Source of the DNA: Carposina sasakii
Lineage: Eukaryota; Arthropoda; Insecta; Lepidoptera; Carposinidae
Assembly (NCBI GenBank): GCA_014607495.2
Contig: CP053154.1
Location: forward strand, 14,694,001 to 14,758,000
Direction: 5' to 3'
Length of the DNA: 64,000 nucleotides
Shown: piece by piece, positions 56,168-64,000 of the stretch
Numbering within the stretch: position 1 is the first letter of the stretch
Layout of the letters: every line of letters begins with the position of its first letter
The notes under the pieces: model-generated
What the model saw: the letters and a program-made list of their open reading frames with translations, nothing else
What the model was told of the DNA's origin: nothing
Database searches by the model: none
Program-made: the position numbers and the translations under genes

Positions 56168-56305
56168 ACTTGTACATCTCAACTATATCTAGCCTCAAAA
56201 TTGGTCAGAAGTGGCACCATATAGTTCTATCGGCCCTTGGTGCTCTGCTTACCCCGTAAGGGATAAAGGCGTGATTATATGTAAATATGTATATGTATGT
56301 ATGTA
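56168..56305 (+). mobile_element. SINE-A, 3' half
   Basis: From CTTGTACATCTCAACTATAT to the TATG tail. A Helitron-like end (CTAG at 56308) follows immediately. Confidence 0.75.
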
Positions 56306-56890
56306 ACTAGCAGCCGCCCTCGACTTCGTCCGCATGAGCGGGTATTGCACTCGTGTGAATCCAGGGCGGCTCCCTACTTATAAATATAAACCTTCCTCTT
56401 AAAGCACTCTTTCTATTTAAAAAACTCATCAAACGCATCAGACGCATCAAATTCCGTTGCGTCGTTTAAAAGATCTGTGGGGCAAACACGAATCTCTCTA
56501 TAGTCCGTAACGCTATCGTCGAACTGTCAAATCTCATAGATTTTGTCGATAGGGTTACGCCGCGTAAAAATAGGTTCATGCTTACCCTACTAAGCATACA
56601 TAGGGACAAACAGCGGGTAGCGAGACTTTGTTTTATACTATGTCATGATGAATGTGAGGAGCCACTCCCGGCGACATGAGATACATATTTTTCTTTGTGA
56701 CATTCTACTTCCTCGGAAGTGGCGCATGACGGGTTAATATACGACGCACGCGGCACGGTGAAAGCTGAAAGTATTTTCATATTATGCTGTAATGGTACCT
56801 GAGATTTTGTTGCGTGTGTGTCTTGTTTTATTAAAATAGTCTTCTTAGAAATATCTGATACTGCGAGTTCGTCCGCGTAGACTACAGAAT
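56306..56890. other. Non-coding intron with two Helitron-end scraps
   Basis: CTAGCAGCCGCCC...GACTTCGTCCGCATGAGCGG at 56308-56340 and GAGTTCGTCCGCGTAGACTA at 56863-56883 are inverted 3' ends of the Helitron-like family. The rest is unrecognised. Confidence 0.45.
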
Positions 56891-56924
56891 CAGCCTTTGT
56901 CCTTATCTGTACTTACATCTGATT

Positions 56925-57142
56925 ATCTCCGACCGTATTTCGGCCAAGGCGACCGACCTCTACGGAGATTGGCCACCTGCGCAGGAGATATTATAGTGCA
57001 CAAGTGTGTGCGCAAACACAGATGCATTCTCTATTCCGTTACTCTCATAGTCCGATGGGACGGAAAGCCGACACGACCGGAGAGAGATCAGGCGCAGGAC
57101 CAACGGTTTTACGTGCTTTCCGAGGCACGAGCTAAGTGACAA
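56925..57142 (+). repeat. Repeat family I, longer copy
   Basis: ATCTCCGACCGTATTTCGGC, GGCGACCGACCTCTACGGAG, AGTGCACAAGTGTGTGCGC, GTCCGATGGGACGGAAAGCC and TTTACGTGCTTTCCGAGGC. The open frame of 80 codons across it is a property of the repeat, not a gene. Confidence 0.55.
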
Positions 57143-57168
57143 TTTTGCAACATTAAAATCTGTACATG

Positions 57169-57262
57169 AAATAAATTCAGTGGTACAGGCCCGTGACTGG
57201 GATCGAACTTACGCCTCCCGCTTGGAAGGTGCACGTCTTAACCACTGGGCTACCGCTTTACC
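57169..57262 (-). mobile_element. tRNA-derived SINE-E
   Basis: Minus strand: GCGGTAGCCCAGTGGTTAAG, GCGGGAGGCGTAAGTTCGAT and CCAGTCACGGGCCTGTACCA, then ACTGAATTTATTTCATG. The best-preserved head of the family. Confidence 0.75.
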
Positions 57263-57558
57263 TTACATCTATACTATTATGAAATATGAAAATTTCGGGA
57301 AGAATGGTTGAGTAATAAAGCGTGAAGAATAATCAAATAAACTGACTCACTTTCACATTTATAATAATTATAGTAGTTGAAAATTTGTGTTTGAGTTTTT
57401 GTTATGCGATCTCACCTATACAATGGTATATGGAATATGTGTTTTCTGATGTAAGAGTGTGAGCTACTAAACTTTCAAGTATCGAAATCGGTTTGATATT
57501 TTTTTGCATGAAAACTTAGCAAACATCTTCACGATGTCTCAAACTTTTACATCTATAA

Positions 57559-57886
57559 TCTATACATATAATAAAAATGTAACGGATCGCTGTCTGTACA
57601 TGAAAGATATATGAGAAAAAATATTATAGGAGACCTTTATCAACGCAAGGGTCCTATTGACCAAAATGATGATTTTTTTGAATTTTTGTCTGTTTGTCGG
57701 TTTGTCTGTGCGTTTGTGCACGCTAATCTCAAAAACGGCTGAACCGATTTCGATGCAGTTTTCAGAAATATATCGTGACAGGTCCCACTTAACATATAGC
57801 CTATCTTAAGTGTCTTATCCTTTTTATCCCGGGAAAATGATTTGAAAATGAGAGGGAAATGAGACGGAGTCGCGGGCGCCCACTAG
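57559..57886 (+). mobile_element. Helitron-like element
   Basis: A|TCTATACATATAATAAAAAT at the start; AACGGCTGAACCGATTTCGA in the body; GGAGTCGCGGGCGCCCACTAG|T at the end. Confidence 0.7.
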
Positions 57887-57896
57887 TATTATAAAA

Positions 57897-58003
57897 TATT
57901 TACCAGAAAATGAAAAAATTCTTAACCCGAATGAGATTTGAACTCACGACCTCTTGCATTCCGTGGATCGCACTCGCACCAACCGAGCTATCGGGTCACT
58001 TAT
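57897..58003 (-). mobile_element. tRNA-derived SINE-C variant
   Basis: Minus strand: GACCCGATAGCTCGGTTGG and GTGAGTTCAAATCTCATTCG, with an ATTTTTTCATTTTC tail. Confidence 0.65.
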
Positions 58004-58128
58004 AATATATAATTTTAGTAGGATTAGAGGTCTAAAATAGGTCATATTCATGATATTTACAATTTAAAGTATTCTTGTCAATATTAAAACCTAATCTTAT
58101 ATTCAAATTGTAACACCTATGTTTATAC

Positions 58129-58391
58129 ATATCATCATCATCAGCCTATTACAGTCCACTGTTGGACGTAGGCCTCTCCCAGGGCACGCCACAAGACTGC
58201 CATGGGGGGGTATTTGCCCATAGTCACCACAGGGCAGGCGGGTTGGTGACCGCAGTTTGTATTTTGGACTATGTTGTCAACACGGAAGGCGCTGCTGCCC
58301 ACCTCCCGGAAACCCTTAATTGCCTCGTACGATACCCACGGGCAGACATGGGGGTGGTACGAATTCTACTCTGCCGGCACCACGCGGCCAA
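58129..58391 (-). mobile_element. SINE-B, full-length with GAT tail
   Basis: Complete order of blocks and a GATGATGATGAT tail at 58129-58141. Confidence 0.82.
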
Positions 58392-58443
58392 TTACAATGA
58401 TAAAAGTGTAAAGTTTTCATGAAATATATACCACGTACTGTAG

Positions 58444-58560
58444 GTACTCTCGAAATGGGAGAGCCAGAATCAGGATCACAAAGTAATTTCCGTAGCCACG
58501 TTTTACATATCGGGAAAATAAATGGCCAGTGACAAGATGCCAGTTCATTACATGATAGAA
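58444..58560 (+). repeat. Repeat family F fragment
   Basis: AAATGGGAGAGCCAGAATCA, GTAGCCACGTTTTACATATC and GACAAGATGCCAGTTCAT match the first half of the family. Confidence 0.45.
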
Positions 58561-58648
58561 CGTAAATACTAACCTCAAATATTTTTGGATCGCGTTCGAT
58601 TAGTGGTTCTTGAATAAGTTGTAAGTAACCGTAAGTAATAATATTAGG

Positions 58649-58765
58649 ATTTTTGTGATTAGTGGCTTAGTGGTTATAGCGGTTGGCACGGTTTGCAGCG
58701 GTCGTGGGTTCGATTCCCGCTCGGGTGAAGAATTTTTTCCATTTTTTATTTATTAATAATTTTTT
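58649..58765 (+). mobile_element. tRNA-derived SINE-C
   Basis: TAGTGGCTTAGTGGTTATAG (A box) and CGTGGGTTCGATTCCCGCTC (B box) with an AGAATTTTTTCCATTTTT tail. The first few head bases are lost. Confidence 0.7.
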
Positions 58766-59019
58766 TCAGAATATTATAAAATTTTATTCAATTTTACCAA
58801 TAATCACCTACCGCAACCGTAAAAGGATTTTACATCAATATGGCCGCCGGAGACGCGTCGTACCTCATAATAAGCTAGCAATAATACCGCTCCCAATTTC
58901 AATTTGATAATATTTTGTTAATATACCTCCAAAAATATTGATTCATCTTTTGTAATATTATACGCAGGAAATTGTGAAATCTTTTTGAAGTCGCGTTCTT
59001 TGTACTAAAGGAAGTAGAA

Positions 59020-59540
59020 TTATATACGTAAGGTACTGACGCTTTATTATATTGATATATTTTATAAGTATAGGTATATTGTGATGCCGAAATAATTATC
59101 TTTAGGTTCAAAGATATTGAAAATGAGAGATGGGTGGGTAACGTATTATAGTATACACGTAAGGTAAGTGACGCTTTATTATTTTGATATATTTTATAAG
59201 TATTTATTTATTTATTTTATTTGGCTAACAAAACAAGTAACAATCTGTAATTAATATAATCATACAAATTCTTAAAATTAAACTAGACTGTAACTGTTTA
59301 CAATGTTGTCACATTAATACACAATATTTTCTAAACACATAACATCATTAGAAAAAGAAAATTAATCAATAAACACAATTTAAATTTAGAAAAAATAAAA
59401 ATAACAACAACAAAAGAAAATCTTAAACTATTAACAATTTTTTTAGCCATTTAGTATATTGTGATGCCGATATACCTATAATTATCTTTAGGTTCAAAGA
59501 TATTGAAAAGTAGAGGGTGGGTAACGAATTATAGTCTTAT
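59020..59540 (+). repeat. Tandem duplication, second copy split by an insertion
   Basis: Copy 1 is about 59023-59153. Copy 2 starts about 59154 and runs to 59200, is interrupted, and resumes at about 59451-59540 (TATATTGTGATGCCGA, ATTATCTTTAGGTTCAAAGA, GGGTGGGTAACG). Confidence 0.8.
59203..59450 (-). mobile_element. Insertion with AAAT tail inside the duplicated copy
   Basis: Bases absent from copy 1: an (ATTT)n tract at 59203-59222, TTGGCTAACAAAACAAGTAA, then AT-rich DNA to TTTTTTTAGCCATTTAG. It looks like an inverted retrotransposon 3' end. Confidence 0.6.
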
Positions 59541-59687
59541 ACTCTCTTTTTATCTATTTTAGTTTCTTGATTTGTGTTTTCTGTGTATATGTACATGCCA
59601 AAAGCCAAATAAACGATCTACCTTTCTATATAACGTTAAAAATTGCGTGTAAAACAGTTTAAATAATAAATTGAGTAACTTTATAGC

Positions 59688-59986
59688 ACCGGTATGATGA
59701 ATTTGGTGAGAGCGAGATGTCTCCCTTTTAAACGTAAAATTCAAAGAGCTATTAATAACTAGATAAACTAAGTGTATGTACTTTGCATGTAAAAAATAGA
59801 CTTTAGAATTAGAATAGACACTCGTTCTCGAGCCAGGACTGAATGAATTAGTGCTGATAGAAGTGGTTTGCAATCCCTTTTTACACACCAAATAGAAACA
59901 CTTGCCTTGTCTAATTATTACTTAGCTCTGTGGATTTGACGTTTAAAAGTGAGACATCTCGCTCTCACCAAATTCATCATACGGGT
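59688..59986. mobile_element. Inverted-repeat element of ~300 bp
   Basis: 48-base arms (59688-59735 and 59939-59986, words ATGATGAATTTGGTGAGAGC and GAGATGTCTC) are reverse complements with two or three differences. The ~200-base centre carries no recognised coding sequence. Target duplication not resolved. Confidence 0.65.
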
Positions 59987-60025
59987 GTAGGTAGGCACTT
60001 CCATTCTTTTGTCTGTCTGTTTTAA

Positions 60026-60107
60026 TACATACATACATAATAATCACGCCTTTATCCCTTACGGGGTAGGCAGAGCACCAACGTGGTACCACTTCTGACC
60101 AATTTTT
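60026..60107 (-). mobile_element. SINE-A, 3' fragment
   Basis: TATG tail and the LINE-like end, then ACGTGGTACCACTTCTGACC. Confidence 0.7.
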
Positions 60108-60129
60108 TAAATTTTTAATTATTGTATCT

Positions 60130-60815
60130 CTGTTTAAATTCTCGGGACTACAGAGTCCCGGTCCTTTGAGAGGCGTGCATCGGGCCGTGGCCAAGATGAA
60201 GAGGCCCTTTTTAGAGAACTTTAATATGGTGTGGGATACACATGGCGGATACCATCGCCGACCACACAATATGATACACCCGGCGATGGTCCCCGCCATG
60301 TGCAAGACTATTGGAGTGCAGATCTATGTCATGCGATGGAAACAAAGGTCATGGGCTATGGGGCTGAATGCTGGGTGGGGTTTGGGTAACTGGGCTATTG
60401 AAGGAGACTAACGGACACCTGCCATTACAACCAAGTCTCATAATTGTTTGGTGGCAGGCGGTGACTCGCCGACTCATTTCATGGGCCCCTGAAACGGCCG
60501 CACGCACGGAGCGACGAAGGGGCAACATTTGGTGAGCGGCTAGGGTGGAGGGTTGCCCTTGGACTTTAAACCGAAGCCAACTCGCCACTTACGGACGGGC
60601 ACGTCCACCCTCGAGCTGTCATAGCTCTCGCGACTCCACTCTGCCCGGCCGGCGAAGGCAAGGCAGAGGTGGGGGAACTGTTCCTCGTCAGACCTCACTC
60701 CGGCGCCGGAGATGAGGAACAGGGTCTTCCCCCGGGAGCACTTCAGGTCCGTGGGAACGCTACCTCCCAACAGCTCGCCACAAGCTGCCCTGCGGGCTTA
60801 TTATTATTATTATTA
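60130..60815 (+). mobile_element. GC-rich block of unknown origin with TTA tail
   Basis: About 670 bases are far richer in GC and CpG than the flanks (for example GCGGTGACTCGCCGACTCAT and CTCCGGCGCCGGAGATGAGG). The block ends abruptly in (TTA)n at 60798-60815. Open frames exist on both strands: 60166-60411 plus (81 codons, with WDTHGGYHRRPHNMIHPAMV) and a minus frame over 59943-60305. None is recognised with confidence. An abrupt start, composition shift and simple-repeat end suggest the 3' end of a non-LTR retrotransposon. Confidence 0.4.
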
Positions 60816-61000
60816 TAAATACAATGAAAAACTTATTTCTAAATTGAAGTCCCACAAAACTGTTACAACAGTTTGTCTGCGGGATCAAGGGTATCTTATA
60901 TTATTCTTACATTGGAAGTTCTTCTTATCGTTCTTATTGCTTCTTATTATCTAATCTAATTTCTAGTTAAGTTTAGACATTAAATATTTTCTTACCTTAT

Positions 61001-61170
61001 TAATTTTGAGGGTATAGTTGAGATGTACACGTTCGGTTAGTAGTGACAGGTGGTTAGCCCATCGCCTACAAAACACCAAGACCCTATTGTCCCTCTACTT
61101 ACTTGTACAGTATGCCCGGGAAGAGAAGCAGCTGTAGTATATAAGTTTTTTTTCCACTCCCAGAGCACTG
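61001..61170 (-). mobile_element. SINE-A, 5' part
   Basis: The head GGGAGTGGAAAAAAA to CTCAACTATACCCTCAAAAT; the tail end is missing. Confidence 0.75.
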
Positions 61171-61832
61171 CAATCTGTTTTAATATTTTGAAATTATACT
61201 AAGTACTTATACCCACAAAGATATCCACTGTGTTCACAAATTAAACCTACTATGATGTTGCAAAAAGGCAAGAAGTAATTATTTTTCTTAAAGTAAAACT
61301 TTAATAAGTACCTATACCAACTGCGTAAATCTATTTAAGGAAGTCTATCGTATTTACAGTGTAAACAAACTGTACTAAAACAAACATTCTGAAATTATCT
61401 CCAACTCACACAATAACTTAGTTTATTCCTTGTTCCCAGCTAGCAATACGATTTCGCGAATAAACTTAAACAACTAAAATAATTTCAGAGCACAATCTTA
61501 CTTTATCTACTGAGAATTCAAAATGGCGTAGGTGACTAAAACCACTTTTACACTAGCGTTTTTTAAAGTTAACTAGTCGATCTTACACGTTATTTACCGC
61601 AAACTACTATAAAAATCCCGGATCTTGGGATCACAGCCGTGTGCAAATATATGTATGTATGTACTAAGAAGTCGTTTTTAAAAGCATGCCATAAAGTGGC
61701 ACACACTTGGCCTACCTTGTTATCAAAAACACTATAAGGAATAAAAACCTAAAACCTTTTATTTTCGACAGTTACTTATAAAATAGAAAAGTTAGCATAG
61801 CTTAAGAAAATGTTTATAAGTATGATTTATTT
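61171..61832. other. Non-coding intron, nothing recognised
   Basis: AT-rich DNA; a short TATG tract near 61,650 without a SINE body. Confidence 0.4.
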
Positions 61833-61960
61833 AATACATACATATATAGAACCACGTGGTGCCACTTCTGTCCAATTTTTAGGGTATAGTTGAGATGTAC
61901 AAGTTCGGTTAATAGTGACAGGTGGTCAGCCCATCGCCTACAAAACACCAAGACTTCTTG
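61833..61960 (-). mobile_element. SINE-A, central fragment
   Basis: From a short tail through GTGGCACCACGTGG-like and CACCTGTCACTATTAACC to AAGTCTTGGTGTTTTG on the minus strand; both ends are damaged. Confidence 0.7.
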
Positions 61961-62804
61961 TAAATAGGTATATGAGTATGTCATAATAATTATTCAACAT
62001 ATAAATTCCAATGTATCTTTACATGCTATACGCTTTATAAAACCCTTTTTTGATAGCGCTAGTGTGAAAGTGCACTTAAAACAATCCCAAAAGCCGTTTG
62101 AATACTAAAACTGCAATAGTAATCCAGCGCATTCCATACATTACACTATTTGTTACTGAAAGTCTGGAAATGTACCACAGTTGTAGTTTAGACGAATATT
62201 ATAGTAACCACAACCCGTTTGAACTACATTTGTGATTTGAAATGAGAGGCGCAATGCGTACTTTTGTGTAGAAACAAACAATAGTAAGAGTAACTTGACA
62301 CTAAGATTTCTCCTTACAGTTAGATCTACCTTTTGGCTAATCTCTCAAACGGCTGGACCGATTTTGACAGGACTTTCACTGGCAGATAGCCAACGTAACA
62401 AGGAGTAACTTACATATACTTGATCATGTTCCCGAAATGGGGTAGTCAAAACTGCAGAGTCAGTATTCCTAATGAAGCTCACAGATAAAAGTGTCAAAAA
62501 AATATCAGGTTATTTTTGTTGTTTAGTATTTGGTAAATTATTTTGCATGTAGGCAAATTAGAATACAGAGTTGATTAGTGTTCTAAGAACACCATATTTT
62601 TGTATCTGTCTGCAAAATAATAAAATACTAAAACACACTAAACAGGAACACCAATTAGACCTTATTTTGTGCAAATAATTAGAATTTTGAATTTGTATTA
62701 ACAATTCTGTCCATTATATGAATATGCTGTCATTTGTTTTTTCTCCTTTTTTTTTTAAAAGTAATTTTGTAGTTTCTTAGAATTTGTTTAATTGCACATG
62801 TTAC
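61961..62804. other. Mostly unrecognised intron
   Basis: 62,375-62,395 shares GACTTTCACTGGCAGA with 11,895. 62,425-62,480 resembles the head of family F. Confidence 0.4.
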
Positions 62805-62956
62805 CCTGTTGTTAACAATTTCTCTTTACTTGCTTGGCTTGCTGGAAGAGATCTCTGGTAGAGATAAGCTTGCCATTGTACATGCATCTCTTCTTTAATG
62901 TTGTATGCCATATTTCTTTTTGTGTATGTGCAATAAAGAATAAAGAATAAAGAATT
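62805..62956 (+). mobile_element. LINE 3' end with AATAAAG tail
   Basis: TTGGCTTGCTGGAAGAGATC, GGTAGAGATAAGCTTGCC, TGTATGTGCAATAAAG and then (AATAAAG)n. Confidence 0.6.
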
Positions 62957-63307
62957 CTAACACATAGACTACACTCACAACTTTGACCTATCCAAAGTTT
63001 AGACACACCTCACCTGAAATATCGACAAACTACTAAAGAAGAAGCCTAAAATAGAGCCCATTTCGAACTGAAAAGTTAGGCCACTGAGGCTGGAATACGA
63101 ACTGATGTCTCCTATTTTACAAGCTTTTTTAAGGAAAGCCCGAAATATATTCCTCTTTGGGTTTGTAACGTAGGTGTGCGGTTTTTATCAAGTGTTATAT
63201 TTATAGCAAAATGATTGGTAAAATAAATCTATTCGGAAGAAAATACTATGTGTAGGTGGGTTGCTGGTTCGTATACATATATCCTTTGGAAAGTGCACAC
63301 TCTAAAG

Positions 63308-63480
63308 CAGTCTTTCCCAAAGTGGGCGATAACACCCCCTCGTGGGCGTTGGAGGCCTAGAGAGGGGCAGTTAAGGCCCCAGAAAAAAATAGCGCAACTA
63401 ATATGCTATTGAAATTTTTAATGTGAAATTAAAATGGGAGGCGTAACTGATTTTCAAAGTTGGCGTTACACAGTGTTCCG
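63308..63480 (+). mobile_element. Possible hAT-type terminus
   Basis: CAGTCTTTCCCAAAGTGGGC resembles the common insect hAT end CAGTGNTTCCCAAAGTGGG. The matching right end was not found before 64000. Confidence 0.4.
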
Positions 63481-63509
63481 AAAACCCCCGAAAAATGGAC
63501 ATCTCTAGC

Positions 63510-63910
63510 TGATCCCGTATATCGACGTAGTTCCACGAGAGAATCAATTCGTTAGAACCATAGAGGAATAAGATGTCATAGAGTGCTAATGTCATACTAA
63601 CTGTTTAGATGTACTCGTACCCAGGGATTTGGTATCTCCTACTCGTACCATTAAACTTTTCGGTGCCTCACAATTCCAGTCCTTGACACTTAGATTCTAT
63701 TAGTGTAATGTATAGTAATGTACTACATTACTAATGTATTGTAACGTATAGTAATGCAATCTAAGTGTCAAGGACTGGAATTGTGAGGCACCGAAAAGTC
63801 TAATGGTCCATCGAAACAGTTAATATGACATTAGCACTCTATAACATCTTATTCCTCTATGGTTCTAACGAATTGATTCTCTCGTGGAACTACGTCGATA
63901 TACGGGATCA
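63510..63910. repeat. 400-bp fold-back
   Basis: The left arm begins TGATCCCGTATATCGACG at 63510 and the right arm ends at its reverse complement at 63910. The inner ends are CCTTGACACTTAGATT (63681-63696) and AATCTAAGTGTCAAGG (63758-63773). The left arm has about 35-45 extra bases near 63605-63650. The ~60-base centre is itself partly palindromic (TAGTAATGTACTACATTACTA). Confidence 0.88.
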
Positions 63911-64000
63911 GGTCTATGCTAGAACAAACCACCTATCAATTGTTGATAGTTTCCGAGAAAAAAAAATTGGCAGTTTTTGGGGTGTTGAAAAATGGAAATT

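Larger units (their letters stand above)
55442..64000 (+). other. TMTC: Intron 2 of the TMTC gene, 5' portion
   Basis: It begins GTGAGT directly after HPIHTEA. I looked for the next expected family motif (a Val-start exon with a GRAD-like stretch) up to base 64000 and did not see it, so the intron probably continues past the window. Confidence 0.7.

Noticed and set aside
56897..57139. 80-codon frame as a gene
   Set aside because: It coincides with repeat family I, whose word TCTCCGACCGTATTTCGGCC recurs at 48404.
55442..64000. Third TMTC exon
   Set aside because: I read the plus strand for a Val-start segment with the family's glycine-arginine-acidic motif after an acceptor and found none; it probably lies beyond the window.

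Overview
This window looks like nuclear DNA from a moth or butterfly (Lepidoptera). It is AT-rich, has GT-AG introns, and is crowded with short interspersed repeats whose ends are of types familiar from lepidopteran genomes. Examples are LINE/SINE ends reading GTCCAGCAGTGGACT plus a GATGATG tail, Helitron-like ends (TC...CTAG), and SINE/LINE tails of TATG repeats. I see no bacterial or organellar features. The species call is inference; no search was run.

One protein-coding gene is well supported, on the plus strand, and it is only partly inside the window. Exon 1 (8502-8797) and exon 2 (55264-55441) encode the N-terminal ~158 residues of a TMTC-family protein, an ER multipass O-mannosyltransferase that modifies cadherins. 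The two exons join in phase (CG|G) with consensus splice sites, across an intron of about 46.5 kb. A likely 5' UTR segment with its own splice acceptor precedes exon 1 (8001-8501). The remaining transmembrane exons and the TPR half must lie beyond base 64000.

Layout. 1-2160: a rearranged mosaic of repeat pieces, with two copies of one block that differ by deletions but not by substitutions. 2.2-8.0 kb: upstream DNA with LINE remnants (an RNase H plus C-terminal LINE fragment at 4843-5697), MITEs and SINEs. 8.0-8.8 kb: 5' UTR and exon 1. 8.8-55.3 kb: the giant intron, with tRNA-derived SINEs (three families), a SINE with TATG tails (about 15 copies in the window), a second SINE with a GAT tail, Helitron-like elements (one with a 127-bp tandem array), TA-flanked and TTAA-flanked MITEs, and LINE 3' ends. 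Repeat-poor blocks (about 28.9-32.9 kb, 14.2-16.3 kb, 48.6-49.8 kb) lie between them. 55.3-55.4 kb: exon 2, squeezed between two repeats. 55.4-64 kb: the start of intron 2, with a split tandem duplication, a 300-bp inverted-repeat element, a GC-rich unidentified block with a TTA tail, and a 400-bp fold-back at the right end.

No multi-gene system, CRISPR array or functional RNA gene was found. The observations most worth following are structural: two SINE families that share 3' ends with LINEs present in the same window, the indel-only duplication, the long fold-backs, and compact motif clusters (kB-like, TGACG-type, G-quadruplex) in otherwise repeat-poor intron.
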